Below, piece by piece: positions 15,778 to 25,174 of a stretch of DNA of 34,630 bases (position 1 is its first letter; each line of letters starts with the position of its first letter). The DNA comes from Bacteroides sp. Lineage in GTDB: Bacteria; Bacteroidota; Bacteroidia; Bacteroidales; Bacteroidaceae. The translations under genes were made by a program, and so were the position numbers. The notes under the pieces are model-generated. The model did no database searches. It saw only the letters and a program-made list of their open reading frames with translations, and was not told the origin of the DNA. Location: contig SUXY01000032.1 of the NCBI GenBank assembly GCA_015060705.1, positions 1 to 34,630 of the forward strand, written 5' to 3'.

Positions 15778-17052
15778 TTATTCTACTCTCCACTTCATGA
15801 ACCAACGATCATTGAATGTTAATCCGATATTGATTCTTAAATAATTCTCTTCCAACATTCCTTTGACTTTAGGACTTACTTTCACATATTGTCCGGATAT
15901 ATTCAAAATTGAACGACTTTGGAAAAGAGGAAGACCGAAACCAAAACTTGCACCATATTCGCGTGCGCCTTCTTGATTGTTTATTTTCGTATATGGATCT
16001 GAATAGTAAGCTCCGATACGATAACGGATTCGGTTCAAGTAATTACGGCTTAATGGATTAGGCAAGAATTCCGCACCGAAAGATATTTTTGTTCGGTTTA
16101 AAAACTGTCCTTTTTCATTAAAGAATTCAACGTCTTCCCACTTTTGAATAGTGTAATCCAAACCGATAGTCAACCGATTATCATAAACGTAAGTCATCCC
16201 TGCACCTAGCGTTTGTGGTAAACTGAATGCGTTTTGAATTGTATCCACGGTTTGTGTCATCGGGTATGTACTGCCACTTGCATAAGTTTCTTTATAATTA
16301 TAGCCTTTACCATTTAAGTCATGTCCCAAAGAATATACGACACCCAAATTCACTGCGTGCTTTTTCCCGATTTTATGGGTATATTGTACCCCAAAATCCA
16401 ACTTGTAGTCACTGATCTCTAACTTATCAGTACGAACACTATAATATGCGTTGGAGTTGCTGAAGGTTGTGCTTGCTGAATGGGTGATGTCTCCATAAAG
16501 GTATGAAAAGTTAGCGCCAATCGAAAGATTGTCAAAAACCTTATACCCCAATCCGAGAAATACTTGTTGTATACTACCATCTCCTTTATATGTATAAAGG
16601 GCATTGATTGGATTGCCATATTCATCAGATGAGATGGATTTATTTTGGCTCATATTATAGCCTACTGTAGAAAACGGGAGAAAACCAGCTGTCAATCCCA
16701 TACGTTTCCAAAGACGGAATTGCATGGCTAGATAGTCGATTGACGAGTTCTTAGCATTGGTTTTTACTCCATTCTCTTGGAAATTGGTGTTTTGTAAAGA
16801 CATTCCAGCGTCAAACAGGAATGTTAAAGAATCTACAGCTGAATAAGATGCAGGATTGGCTGCATTAATTTGGAGCCCATTTCTTAACCCATATGAAATT
16901 CCTCCCATAGCCTTACTGTTCCCGAAACTTTGGTCGGATAATTGTCCGAATCCATAGCGGGTGTATGGGGAATTGGAACCATTTTGCGCAATTGCTGACA
17001 TGACTATGAATGTAAGCAGGCAAAAGTTTATAAGTCTTTTATATAACATCAT
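15778..17052 (-). CDS. outer-membrane beta-barrel protein (conserved Bacteroidetes family)
   Basis: The 424-residue protein has a signal peptide (about residues 1-22, ending SAIAQ), followed by NGSNSPYTRYGFGQLSDQSFGNSKAMGGISYGLRNGLQINAANPASYS. This opening is typical of a Bacteroidetes outer-membrane family distantly like FadL/PorV barrels. The rest is amphipathic beta-strand sequence (for example RLTIGLDYTIQKWEDVEFF) ending in a strand with NIGLTFNDRWFMKWRVE. The start overlaps the coaX stop by 14 bases, which implies translational coupling. The cargo or role is unknown; its operon with lptC and a TPR protein suggests envelope assembly or transport. Confidence 0.8.
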   Translation of the reverse strand: MMLYKRLINFCLLTFIVMSAIAQNGSNSPYTRYGFGQLSDQSFGNSKAMGGISYGLRNGLQINAANPASYSAVDSLTFLFDAGMSLQNTNFQENGVKTNAKNSSIDYLAMQFRLWKRMGLTAGFLPFSTVGYNMSQNKSISSDEYGNPINALYTYKGDGSIQQVFLGLGYKVFDNLSIGANFSYLYGDITHSASTTFSNSNAYYSVRTDKLEISDYKLDFGVQYTHKIGKKHAVNLGVVYSLGHDLNGKGYNYKETYASGSTYPMTQTVDTIQNAFSLPQTLGAGMTYVYDNRLTIGLDYTIQKWEDVEFFNEKGQFLNRTKISFGAEFLPNPLSRNYLNRIRYRIGAYYSDPYTKINNQEGAREYGASFGFGLPLFQSRSILNISGQYVKVSPKVKGMLEENYLRINIGLTFNDRWFMKWRVE

Positions 17053-17767
17053 TATATTCTAAAATTCTATTTAATCCTTTCAAAACTAAGAAACCATCTG
17101 CAAAGATGCCACTTTTTAAGTTTGTATCAAAAGAAAATTCGTTTCCGCCCGTTAAAAAAACCAAAAGCGATGGATAATTCTTCTGAAGTTGCTGAATATA
17201 GCCACTAATTTCGTGCTCAATACCTCGAATGACCCCTGCTCGTATGGCAGTTTCGGTGCTGTTGCCATAAAGGGGAGTTTCTCCGGAAGCTGCCACATGA
17301 GGAAGCTTGTCTGTGAAAGAATGAAGTGCTTTGAAACGCATTTCCATACCAGGAGAAATATTCCCTCCCCAATATTGTCCGTGTTCGTCTAAAAAGTCGT
17401 AAGTTATACATGTTCCAGCATCAATAACCAAGGCGGGACAATTGGGCTTTTGGTAGTAAGCGGCTACCACAGCAGCTAGTCTGTCTACACCTAACGTTTG
17501 AGGAGTTTGGTATAAATTACGGATGGGAATAGAGGTCTGGTACGTAAATTCCAATATAGGGAAAGGTAATTGGCTTAATTGTTGTCGGATGGTTTCGTTG
17601 ATGGAAATAACAGATGACAAGATACCTTTCTGGATAGCGTAATGACGGCATAACGCAGCCAATCCTTCCAACGATTGGTTGGAACAACGGAGCGTCTCTT
17701 TGATGTTACCTTGTTCGAAGATAGCTATTTTGGTAGCTGTATTGCCGATGTCAATGATTAAATTCAC
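17039..17767 (-). CDS. coaX: type III pantothenate kinase
   Basis: The 242-residue enzyme starts at GTG 17765-17767 and catalyses the first step of coenzyme A synthesis. The ASKHA-fold motifs are clear: NLIIDIGNTATKIAIF at the very N-terminus (phosphate-1), TLGVDRLAAVVAAYY, ALVIDAGTCITYDFLDEHGQYWGGNISPGMEMRF (catalytic Asp in DAGTCITYD) and LTGGNEFSF. The frame extends 26 codons further up to ATG 17845, but family members begin right at the NLIIDIGNT segment, and a near-consensus -7 box (TTACTTTG, plus 17790-17797) falls inside that extension, so GTG is preferred. It is first in the minus-strand operon that continues to the PpiD-like gene. Confidence 0.9.
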   Translation of the reverse strand: MNLIIDIGNTATKIAIFEQGNIKETLRCSNQSLEGLAALCRHYAIQKGILSSVISINETIRQQLSQLPFPILEFTYQTSIPIRNLYQTPQTLGVDRLAAVVAAYYQKPNCPALVIDAGTCITYDFLDEHGQYWGGNISPGMEMRFKALHSFTDKLPHVAASGETPLYGNSTETAIRAGVIRGIEHEISGYIQQLQKNYPSLLVFLTGGNEFSFDTNLKSGIFADGFLVLKGLNRILEYNDVI

Positions 17768-17860
17768 GTAGATCTTAGTTTTGCGGTTGCAAAGTAATAG
17801 AAAAAAAAGATAGGTTGGATAATAAAAAGAGTTTTTGTGTGGCATAAGTTGGAATTTAGT

Positions 17861-17868
17861 GTACTTTT
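17861..17868 (+). promoter_or_regulatory. -7 box for the DUF4105-PafA-like gene pair
   Basis: TACTTTTG is an exact TAnnTTTG match, 53 bases before ATG 17921. The nearest upstream TTTG (17833-17836) is 24 bases away, longer than the usual spacer, so the -33 element is uncertain. Confidence 0.5.
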
Positions 17869-17920
17869 GTATTCGAAATCCTAATAGTGAGTAGACTTTT
17901 TATACCTTATTATATATTAT

Positions 17921-19087
17921 ATGAAAAGAATTCTTTTGTTGCTTATATTCATAATCGGTCTTTTTTCAGTGCGAGCTGCATCGTTGGATAGCGTTCGTGT
18001 CAGTTTGCTGACTTGCGCACCTGGTTCTGAGATTTACGCGTTGTTTGGTCATTCGGCTATTCGTTATGAAAATCCGGCAAAACAGCAAGACTGGGTGTTC
18101 AATTACGGGATGTTCAGCTTTAAAGATCCCAATTTTGTGATGAGATTTGTCAAAGGAGAAACCGATTACCAATTGGGGGTCATTCCATTTCATTATTTCG
18201 AAAGTGAATATGCTATGCGGGGATCTTCGGTTTATCAGCAAGAGCTGAATTTGACGGATGTAGAAAAGATAAAGTTGATACAATTGTTGGAAGATAATTA
18301 CCGCCCGGTCAATAGAATCTATCGCTATAATTATTTTTATGATAATTGTACTACTCGTGCTCGTGATAAAATAGAGGAAAGCATACAAGGAACTGTCGTT
18401 TATCCAGAGAACGAAAAGGTGTTGTCATATCGGGATATCTTGCATGAGTTTACTGCCGGTAGTAAGTGGAGTGAATTTGGAATTGATTTGTGCTTAGGGA
18501 GTGAGGCAGATGAACCTATTGATGAACGAAAGCAGATGTTTGCTCCTTTTTATATGTTGGCAGCAGCTCGAGGTGCCGTGATTCATAGGGCGGATACTGT
18601 TGTACCTTTTGTGCGTGAAGAATCTACTATCGTGGATGCAGTACTTGAAGATAAAGCGCCCTTCCCATTGTCTCCAATGGCATGTGCGATTCTTTTGCTG
18701 TTGGTTACATGTGGCATTACTATTTGGGGGATGCTCAAAGGAAACGTAATGTGGATTTGGGGGGTATTTCTGTTCGCTCTGCAGGGAATAGGAGGTTGTA
18801 TCATTGCCTTTTTGTTTTTCTTTTCGGTACACCCAACAGTTGGCTCTAATTGGTTGTTATTGTTTTTGAATCCGATACCATTGTGCTATTTGCCTGTGAT
18901 GATTTATCGTTGCATAAAAAGACAAAAAGATCCTTATCATTGGTATAACGCGGTATGTTTAACATCTTTTATAATATTAATGCCGTTATTACCACAAGAA
19001 TTTAATGCAACGGTGTTACCTTTGGCGCTGAATTTGCTCTTGGTTTCTATAGGGCATCTGTATATTTATTATTGGAAGCATAAATGA
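17921..19087 (+). CDS. DUF4105 (Lnb N-terminal periplasmic domain) membrane protein
   Basis: The 388-residue protein has an N-terminal signal segment (residues 2-20), then an exported DUF4105-like domain (about residues 25-235). Conserved potential active-site residues are His44 in LFGHSAIRYEN and Cys143 in NYFYDNCTTRARD, a His/Cys arrangement that suggests a papain-like hydrolase, though activity is not established. Five hydrophobic segments follow (about 252-272, 275-302, 310-330, 342-358, 363-383), so the C-terminal part is embedded in the inner membrane. The last bases overlap the next gene (ATGA, 19084-19087), implying coupled translation with the PafA-like protein. Substrate unknown. 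Confidence 0.8.
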   Translation: MKRILLLLIFIIGLFSVRAASLDSVRVSLLTCAPGSEIYALFGHSAIRYENPAKQQDWVFNYGMFSFKDPNFVMRFVKGETDYQLGVIPFHYFESEYAMRGSSVYQQELNLTDVEKIKLIQLLEDNYRPVNRIYRYNYFYDNCTTRARDKIEESIQGTVVYPENEKVLSYRDILHEFTAGSKWSEFGIDLCLGSEADEPIDERKQMFAPFYMLAAARGAVIHRADTVVPFVREESTIVDAVLEDKAPFPLSPMACAILLLLVTCGITIWGMLKGNVMWIWGVFLFALQGIGGCIIAFLFFFSVHPTVGSNWLLLFLNPIPLCYLPVMIYRCIKRQKDPYHWYNAVCLTSFIILMPLLPQEFNATVLPLALNLLLVSIGHLYIYYWKHK

Positions 19088-20667
19088 AAGGACGTATATT
19101 AACATCTCTTCTTGCTGTTATAGCAATGGCAGGCTTGCAAGCCCAAGAAGTACCTGCTGTACCTAGACTTGTCGTTGGATTGACCATCGACCAGCTCAGT
19201 ATGGATTATGTGGAGGCTTTTTCGGCATTGTATGGCGACCGGGGATTCAAGCGTCTTTGGAAAGAAGGACGGATTTATCGAAATGCAGAATATGATTTTG
19301 TCAACAATGACCGTTCTTCTGCGATGGCTACTATAAGCACGGGAGCTAATCCGCATGTCCATGGAATTGTAGGCAACATTTGGATGGACCGTGGCTCTTT
19401 GCAAGTTGTTAATTGTGTGGATGATACCCAATATATGGGTATTTATACTTCAGAATCGACATCTCCTTTCCGATTGAAAGTTTCTAATTTGTCGGATGAA
19501 CTGACAATTGCGACACAAGGTGTAGCTGAAGTTTATTCCATAGCTCCGACTCGTGAAATGGCTGTATTGGCTGCAGGTCATGCTTCGAAAGGAGCTTTTT
19601 GGATTAATGATGAAACTGGCAAATGGAGTGGCTCTACTTATTATGGAACTTTCCCTAATTGGGTGTCTACTTATAATGATCGACAAGGATTGGATTTTAG
19701 GATTGGGGAAATGATTTGGGGACCGTATTTGCCGGTGACGTCTTATAAGTATTTGACTTCTGAAGCCAAGCAGGTAACGTTCAAGCATAAGTTTGATGAT
19801 GAGCGAAGAAACAAATACCGTAAACTGAAAACCAGTCCGTATGCCAATGAAGAGGTGAATCGGTTGGTGAATGCATGTCTTAATGGAACTTCTATAGGAA
19901 AAGATTATGTTCCAGATCTGTTGAATATTGCTTATTATGCAGGTAATTTCGACCATCGTCCAGCTGTCGAACTCCCAATGGAAATGCAGGATACTTACGT
20001 ACGTTTAGATGCAAACTTGGCAGAGCTGTTGGATATTATTGATCGGAAAGTAGGCTTGACAAATACCTTATTTTATATCACTTCAACCGGTTATACGGAT
20101 GCTCAGCCATTGGATGCTTCGCATTATCGTATTCCAACAGGGGAGTTTCATATCAAGCGTTGTGCGGCTTTGTTGAATTTGTATTTGGCGGCTATCTATG
20201 GAGAAGGCCAATATGTTGAAGCTTATCATGAACATGAAATCTATCTGAATCACAAATTGATTGAACAAAAGCATCTGAATTTGACTGAAGTACAAGAACG
20301 TGCTTCTGAATTCTTGGTGCAGTTCAGTGGTGTCAAAGATGTCTACTCTTCCCATCGTTTGATGTTGGGCTCTTGGACTCCGGAATTGGATAAGGTCAAG
20401 AATCGTTATCACAAGTCTTGTTCGGGTGATCTTTGGGTGGAAGTGTTGCCGGGGTGGACGGTAGCTCGTGACCATTCATTGGATACGAAGGTTGTTCGTG
20501 ATGTCTATACGTCTGCACCGCTAATATTAATGGGATGGTCTGTACGTCCTGAAATTATACATACTCCTATAAAAGTAAGCCATATTGCGCCAACAATGGC
20601 TCATTTTATGCGTATTCGGGCTCCGAATGCGTCTTCTTTGCCTCCTTTGACGGACATCACGAAATAA
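19084..20667 (+). CDS. PafA-type alkaline-phosphatase-superfamily protein, probably inactive
   Basis: The 527-residue protein has a signal peptide (cleavage near Ala20-Gln21) and a fold shared with PafA/nucleotide-pyrophosphatase enzymes: LVVGLTIDQLSMDY (metal-ligand Asp36 kept), TISTGANPHVHGIVGNIW, LAAGHASKGAFWI, MQDTYVRLDANLAELLDIID. Compared by eye with PafA-type sequences, key residues are replaced. The nucleophile Thr position is Arg77 (NNDRSSAM where PafA-type has PTYTAPGH). The ADHG metal motif is TSTG (333-336). The late THVPL histidine is Ser477 (TSAPL). It is thus a candidate pseudoenzyme or an enzyme with changed chemistry. It is coupled to the upstream DUF4105 gene. The fold call is strong; the loss of activity is inference. 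Confidence 0.85.
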   Translation: MKGRILTSLLAVIAMAGLQAQEVPAVPRLVVGLTIDQLSMDYVEAFSALYGDRGFKRLWKEGRIYRNAEYDFVNNDRSSAMATISTGANPHVHGIVGNIWMDRGSLQVVNCVDDTQYMGIYTSESTSPFRLKVSNLSDELTIATQGVAEVYSIAPTREMAVLAAGHASKGAFWINDETGKWSGSTYYGTFPNWVSTYNDRQGLDFRIGEMIWGPYLPVTSYKYLTSEAKQVTFKHKFDDERRNKYRKLKTSPYANEEVNRLVNACLNGTSIGKDYVPDLLNIAYYAGNFDHRPAVELPMEMQDTYVRLDANLAELLDIIDRKVGLTNTLFYITSTGYTDAQPLDASHYRIPTGEFHIKRCAALLNLYLAAIYGEGQYVEAYHEHEIYLNHKLIEQKHLNLTEVQERASEFLVQFSGVKDVYSSHRLMLGSWTPELDKVKNRYHKSCSGDLWVEVLPGWTVARDHSLDTKVVRDVYTSAPLILMGWSVRPEIIHTPIKVSHIAPTMAHFMRIRAPNASSLPPLTDITK

Positions 20668-20707
20668 ATTATAGGGGTTAAAGTGCAAATAAATCAGCAT
20701 TTTATTG

Positions 20708-20715
20708 TAACTTTG
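20708..20715 (+). promoter_or_regulatory. -7 box upstream of secA
   Basis: TAACTTTG matches TAnnTTTG, 43 bases before ATG 20759. No TTTG is found about 19 bases upstream. The box is followed by GCCCCC and an AT-rich leader. Confidence 0.5.
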
Positions 20716-20758
20716 CCCCCTCAATTATCAATTTGAAATAATAAAACATAATAATACA

Positions 20759-23700
20759 ATGGGATTTAATGAATTTATCGGAAAATTGTTCGGTAATAAG
20801 GCCACCCGTGATATGAAGGAAATCAAGCCATGGGTAGATAGAGTAAAGGCCGTATATCCGGAAATTTCCAAATTGAGCAACGATGAACTTCGTGCTCGTA
20901 CAGAAGAGTTGAAGAAGTACATCAAGGCTTCAGCAGTTGAAGAACAGAAAAAGATTGAAGAACTGAAAGCTACTATCGAAGCTACTGAAATAGAACAACG
21001 TGAACCTATCTTTGCGCAGATAGACAAGTTGGAAAAGGAAGTGCTTGATAAATATGAAAAGGCTTTGGATGAAGTGCATCCACAGGCTTTTGCAATTGTA
21101 AAGGATACAGCTCGTCGTTTTACTGAAAACGCTGAAATCGAAGTTACAGCTACAGACTTTGACCGTTTGTTGGCTGCACAAGGCAAGGACTTTGTGCGTA
21201 TTGAAGGTGATAAGGCTATTTGGCAAAATCACTGGATCGCGGGTGGTAACGACATGCAATGGGCGATGGTACACTACGATGTGCAGCTTTTCGGTGGTAC
21301 CGTATTGCATAGAGGTAAGATTGCCGAAATGGCAACAGGTGAAGGTAAGACGTTGGTAGCTACTTTGCCGGTGTTCTTGAATGCATTGACTGGTAATGGT
21401 GTACACGTCGTAACCGTGAACGATTACTTGGCTAAGCGTGACTCGGAATGGATGGGACCGCTCTATCAGTTCCATGGATTGAGCATTGACTGTATCGATA
21501 AACATCAACCTAACTCGGATGCCCGTCGTCGTGCTTATATGGCTGACATTACTTTCGGTACCAATAATGAATTTGGTTTCGACTATTTGCGTGATAATAT
21601 GGCAAGCAGCCCGAAGGATTTGGTACAGCGCAAGCACAACTATGCGATTGTCGACGAAGTGGACTCTGTGTTGATTGACGATGCTCGTACTCCGTTGATT
21701 ATTTCTGGTCCAGTACCAAAGGGTGAAGACCAATTGTTTGAACAGCTTCGTCCGTTGGTGGAACGTTTGGTTGAAGTGCAACGCAAGTTGGCTACTCAGT
21801 ATTTGACTGAAGCCAAGCGTTTGATTGCATCGGAAGACCAAAAGGAAGTAGAAGCAGGTTTTCTTTCGTTGTTCCGTAGCCACAAGGCATTGCCGAAGAA
21901 CAAGGCTTTGATTAAGTACTTGAGTGAACCGGGTATCAAGGCTGGTATGCTGAAGACCGAAGAAATCTACATGGAACAAAACAACAAGCGTATGCCGGAA
22001 GCGGTAGAGCCGTTGTATTTCGTGATTGACGAAAAGCTGAAGAGTGTAGATTTGACTGATAAGGGTATCGAATTGATTACTGGTAATGCAGCCGATCCTA
22101 CTTTGTTCGTGTTGCCTGATATTGCAGCACAGTTGTCTGAATTGGAAACTTTGGGCTTGGATGAAGAAGAAAAGTTGGCCAAGAAGGATGAACTTTTGAC
22201 CAATTATGCTATCAAATCTGAACGTGTCCATACTATCAATCAGCTCTTGAAAGCTTACACCATGTTCGAAAAGGATACCGACTATGTGGTATTGGAAGGA
22301 CAGGTGAAAATTGTCGACGAACAGACTGGTCGTATTATGGATGGTCGTCGTTGGAGTGATGGTTTGCACCAGGCGGTAGAAGCCAAGGAACGAGTGAAGA
22401 TTGAAGCAGCTACCCAAACATTCGCTACTATTACTTTGCAGAACTATTTCCGTATGTACCACAAGCTTTCGGGTATGACTGGTACAGCTGAAACGGAAGC
22501 AGGCGAATTTTGGGATATCTATAAGTTGGATGTAGTGGTAATCCCGACCAATCGTCCAATTGCACGCAAGGATATGAACGACCGTGTTTATAAAACTAAG
22601 CGTGAAAAGTATAAAGCTGTCATTGAAGAAATCGAAAAGATGGTAGAAGCCGGACGTCCGGTCTTGGTGGGTACTACTTCTGTCGAAATCTCTGAAATGT
22701 TGAGCAAGATGCTTTCATTGAGAAAGATTGAACACAATGTGTTGAATGCGAAACTCCATCAAAAGGAAGCGGATATTGTGGCTCGTGCTGGTCAGAAGAG
22801 TATTGTGACTATTGCTACTAACATGGCAGGTCGTGGTACCGACATCAAGTTGAGCGATGAAGTAAAGGCTGCCGGTGGTTTGGCTATTATCGGTACAGAG
22901 CGTCACGAATCACGTCGTGTAGACCGTCAGTTGCGTGGTCGTGCCGGTCGTCAGGGTGATGTTGGTTCTTCCGTGTTCTTTGTTTCATTGGAAGACGATT
23001 TGATGCGTCTCTTCTCGTCGGACCGCATTGCTTCTGTTATGGATAAGCTCGGTTTCAAGGAAGGCGAAATGATTGAACATAAGATGATTTCCAACTCTAT
23101 TGAACGTGCTCAGAAGAAGGTAGAAGAAAACAACTTTGGTATTCGTAAACGTTTGTTGGAATATGACGACGTGATGAACAAGCAGCGTACCGTAATCTAT
23201 ACCAAGCGTCGTCATGCCTTGATGGGTGAACGTATTGGTATGGATATCGTAAATATGATTTGGGACCGTTGTGCATATGCCGTTGAATTGGGAGACTATG
23301 AAAACGTGAAGATGGAAATGTTCCAGACATTAGCGATGGAAACTCCATTCACGGAAGAAGAATTCAATTCAACAAAACAAGAAGAGTTGGTTGAAAAGGC
23401 GTTCGAAGCGGCAATGGCTAATTTCAAGCGCAAGACTGAACGTATTGCCATGATTGCTAATCCAGTCATCAAGCAAGTATACGAAAACCAAGGTCACATG
23501 TATGAAAACATCATGATTCCTATTACTGACGGTAAGCGCATGTATAACATTCCAGTAAATTTGAAAGCAGCTTACGAAACAGAAGGAAAGGAAATCGTGA
23601 AATCGTTTGAGAAGGCTATTCTTCTTCATACAATCGATGAAGGTTGGAAAGAAAACCTTCGTGAGTTGGATGAATTGAAGCACTCGGTGCAGAATGCAAG

Positions 23701-24052
23701 CTACGAACAGAAAGATCCATTGTTGATCTTTAAACTTGAATCAGTGAAGTTGTTCGATAATATGGTGAACAAGATCAACAATCAGACTATTTCTGTGTTG
23801 ATGCGTGGTCAGATTCCTGTTCCAGATCCAGAACAAGTACGTGCAGCTGCACCTGAAGCGCCGGCTCCACGCCAACAATATCAAGAAACAAAGCAGGACT
23901 TGAGCGATCCGAATCAGCAGGCGGCTGCCAATCGCGATACACGTGAGCAGAAGCATGAGCCTATTCGTGTACAAAAGACACCAGGACGTAATGATCCATG
24001 TCCTTGCGGTAGTGGAAAGAAGTTTAAGAATTGTCATGGTCGTGGCATGTAA
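20759..24052 (+). CDS. secA: preprotein translocase ATPase SecA
   Basis: The 1,097-residue ATPase drives secreted proteins through SecYEG. Walker A is MATGEGKT (residues 191-198). Walker B and following segment read [17 protein letters not shown]. The helicase-like motifs [25 protein letters not shown] and [12 protein letters not shown] are all present. The C-terminus has the zinc-binding SecB/lipid-contact motif [17 protein letters not shown]. It is longer than E. coli SecA (901), with extra sequence near the N-terminus (about 50-105, charged and helical) and in the segment around residues 330-430, both common in Bacteroidetes. It is followed by a strong terminator and appears to be a single-gene unit. 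A long antisense frame opposite its first third is a codon-bias shadow. Confidence 0.97.
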   Translation: MGFNEFIGKLFGNKATRDMKEIKPWVDRVKAVYPEISKLSNDELRARTEELKKYIKASAVEEQKKIEELKATIEATEIEQREPIFAQIDKLEKEVLDKYEKALDEVHPQAFAIVKDTARRFTENAEIEVTATDFDRLLAAQGKDFVRIEGDKAIWQNHWIAGGNDMQWAMVHYDVQLFGGTVLHRGKIAEMATGEGKTLVATLPVFLNALTGNGVHVVTVNDYLAKRDSEWMGPLYQFHGLSIDCIDKHQPNSDARRRAYMADITFGTNNEFGFDYLRDNMASSPKDLVQRKHNYAIVDEVDSVLIDDARTPLIISGPVPKGEDQLFEQLRPLVERLVEVQRKLATQYLTEAKRLIASEDQKEVEAGFLSLFRSHKALPKNKALIKYLSEPGIKAGMLKTEEIYMEQNNKRMPEAVEPLYFVIDEKLKSVDLTDKGIELITGNAADPTLFVLPDIAAQLSELETLGLDEEEKLAKKDELLTNYAIKSERVHTINQLLKAYTMFEKDTDYVVLEGQVKIVDEQTGRIMDGRRWSDGLHQAVEAKERVKIEAATQTFATITLQNYFRMYHKLSGMTGTAETEAGEFWDIYKLDVVVIPTNRPIARKDMNDRVYKTKREKYKAVIEEIEKMVEAGRPVLVGTTSVEISEMLSKMLSLRKIEHNVLNAKLHQKEADIVARAGQKSIVTIATNMAGRGTDIKLSDEVKAAGGLAIIGTERHESRRVDRQLRGRAGRQGDVGSSVFFVSLEDDLMRLFSSDRIASVMDKLGFKEGEMIEHKMISNSIERAQKKVEENNFGIRKRLLEYDDVMNKQRTVIYTKRRHALMGERIGMDIVNMIWDRCAYAVELGDYENVKMEMFQTLAMETPFTEEEFNSTKQEELVEKAFEAAMANFKRKTERIAMIANPVIKQVYENQGHMYENIMIPITDGKRMYNIPVNLKAAYETEGKEIVKSFEKAILLHTIDEGWKENLRELDELKHSVQNASYEQKDPLLIFKLESVKLFDNMVNKINNQTISVLMRGQIPVPDPEQVRAAAPEAPAPRQQYQETKQDLSDPNQQAAANRDTREQKHEPIRVQKTPGRNDPCPCGSGKKFKNCHGRGM

Positions 24053-24069
24053 TAAATCAAAAATAATGG

Positions 24070-24099
24070 AAGGCGGTGCATGTAAACACCGCCTTTTTT
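24070..24099 (+). terminator. rho-independent terminator of secA
   Basis: AAGGCGGTG (24070-24078) pairs with CACCGCCTT (24087-24095), 9 bp and GC-rich, followed by six T (24094-24099). It lies 17 bases after the secA stop. Confidence 0.9.
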
Positions 24100-24101
24100 A
24101 T

Positions 24102-24109
24102 TACTTTTG
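24102..24109 (+). promoter_or_regulatory. -7 box for the DUF6340 gene
   Basis: TACTTTTG is an exact TAnnTTTG match directly after the secA terminator, 22 bases before ATG 24132. No clear -33 is present; the expected position falls within the terminator hairpin. Confidence 0.5.
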
Positions 24110-24131
24110 TCCGATATAAAGCATAGTGAAT

Positions 24132-25106
24132 ATGAAGAAACTCTTTTGGATAATAAGTGTCATGTTTTTGCTGCAGGCTTGTACTACCGTTCAAAGTGTA
24201 TATTTTGAACGTTTACAGCCGGCTGATGTGAATTTCCCGGCACAGATACGTTCGGTAGGTGTGGTGAATAATATGCCTCCTGTACATCAGGATTATAAAG
24301 ATGTAGACTATACTTCAGCTAGCCTGGAAGGTGATGGTGATATAGCTGCAGAAAACTTGGCGCAAGAATTGGCGGCAGTAGACTATTTTGATCAAGTTGT
24401 CTTATATGATAAAAGAGTCCGTAAGAGTGCATATCCATTGGAACAGCCGATTCCGAAGGAGACTGTTGATGAATTGATTCGCTTGTTGGATGTTGACATG
24501 TTGCTTTCAATGGAGCGGGTTAATGTGGTATTAAAGGACAGTACGATGTTTATACCTGAATTATATACCTTCGTACCTGCAGCTGAAGGAGTTGTAACCT
24601 CGGTGGTTAGAGCGTATCTGAAACAACAAGAAAAGCCATTGTTTTCCATTCAAAAAACAGATACACTTTGTTGGGAAATTGTCCAGGATTTGACATTTGG
24701 TGATATAGTTAAAGATTTCTCGGAGTATGCAGCATCTATACCGATGCAGTATCTTTTACCTTATTGGAAAGAGGAGGAGCGCCGTTATTTTGATGGTGGT
24801 AACGTAAATATGCGGGATGCTGGTGTTTGTGTACGGGAGCAAAATTGGGAGGAGGCCTGTCGGTTGTGGAAAGAACTTTATGATACCAAGAAAGGTAAGA
24901 CAAAGATGCGCGCTGCTTATAATTTGGCTGTTTATTACGAATTGCAGAATGATTTTGTGCATGCAAAAGAGTGTTTAGCCGCAGCACAGGCTTTAGCATC
25001 GGAAGACTCTTGGGAAATGCAGCTCATTCTATTATATCAATTACAATTGGAAGAACAAACCAGGCGAAATCAGCGGTTAAATGTGCAAATGAAGCGTTTT
25101 GAGTAA
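24132..25106 (+). CDS. DUF6340-like lipoprotein
   Basis: The 324-residue protein starts at ATG 24132; a GTG two codons upstream (24126) would also be in frame but leaves almost no leader after the -7 box. The signal sequence ends in FLLQAC, a lipobox with Cys17. The N-terminal half has FPAQIRSVGVVNNMPPVHQDY and a conserved-looking DVDMLLSMERVNV, which I associate with DUF6340. The C-terminal third has helix pairs resembling TPR units (EEACRLWKELYDTKKGKTKMRAAYNLAVYYELQNDFVHAKECLAAAQAL). By anchor it sits on the periplasmic face of a membrane or the cell surface. No enzymatic motif. Function unknown. Confidence 0.75.
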   Translation: MKKLFWIISVMFLLQACTTVQSVYFERLQPADVNFPAQIRSVGVVNNMPPVHQDYKDVDYTSASLEGDGDIAAENLAQELAAVDYFDQVVLYDKRVRKSAYPLEQPIPKETVDELIRLLDVDMLLSMERVNVVLKDSTMFIPELYTFVPAAEGVVTSVVRAYLKQQEKPLFSIQKTDTLCWEIVQDLTFGDIVKDFSEYAASIPMQYLLPYWKEEERRYFDGGNVNMRDAGVCVREQNWEEACRLWKELYDTKKGKTKMRAAYNLAVYYELQNDFVHAKECLAAAQALASEDSWEMQLILLYQLQLEEQTRRNQRLNVQMKRFE

Positions 25107-25123
25107 ATATTTATGGTAAATAT

Positions 25124-25153
25124 CTTGCTTATTAATTTTTTTTAGTATTTTTG
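25124..25153 (+). promoter_or_regulatory. promoter of the AT-rich three-gene cassette
   Basis: The -33-like CTTG (25124-25127) and the exact -7 box TATTTTTG (25146-25153) are 18 bases apart. The -7 box covers the TTG at 25151 that would start the longest reading frame, which supports ATG 25175 as the true start of the first gene. Confidence 0.65.
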
Positions 25154-25174
25154 ACGAAAAATAAAGGGGACATT

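Noticed and set aside
20930..22462. 510-codon open frame on the minus strand opposite secA
   Set aside because: It mirrors the biased codon use of secA; the translation is Phe/Ile/His-rich with no domain, signal or promoter. A shadow frame.
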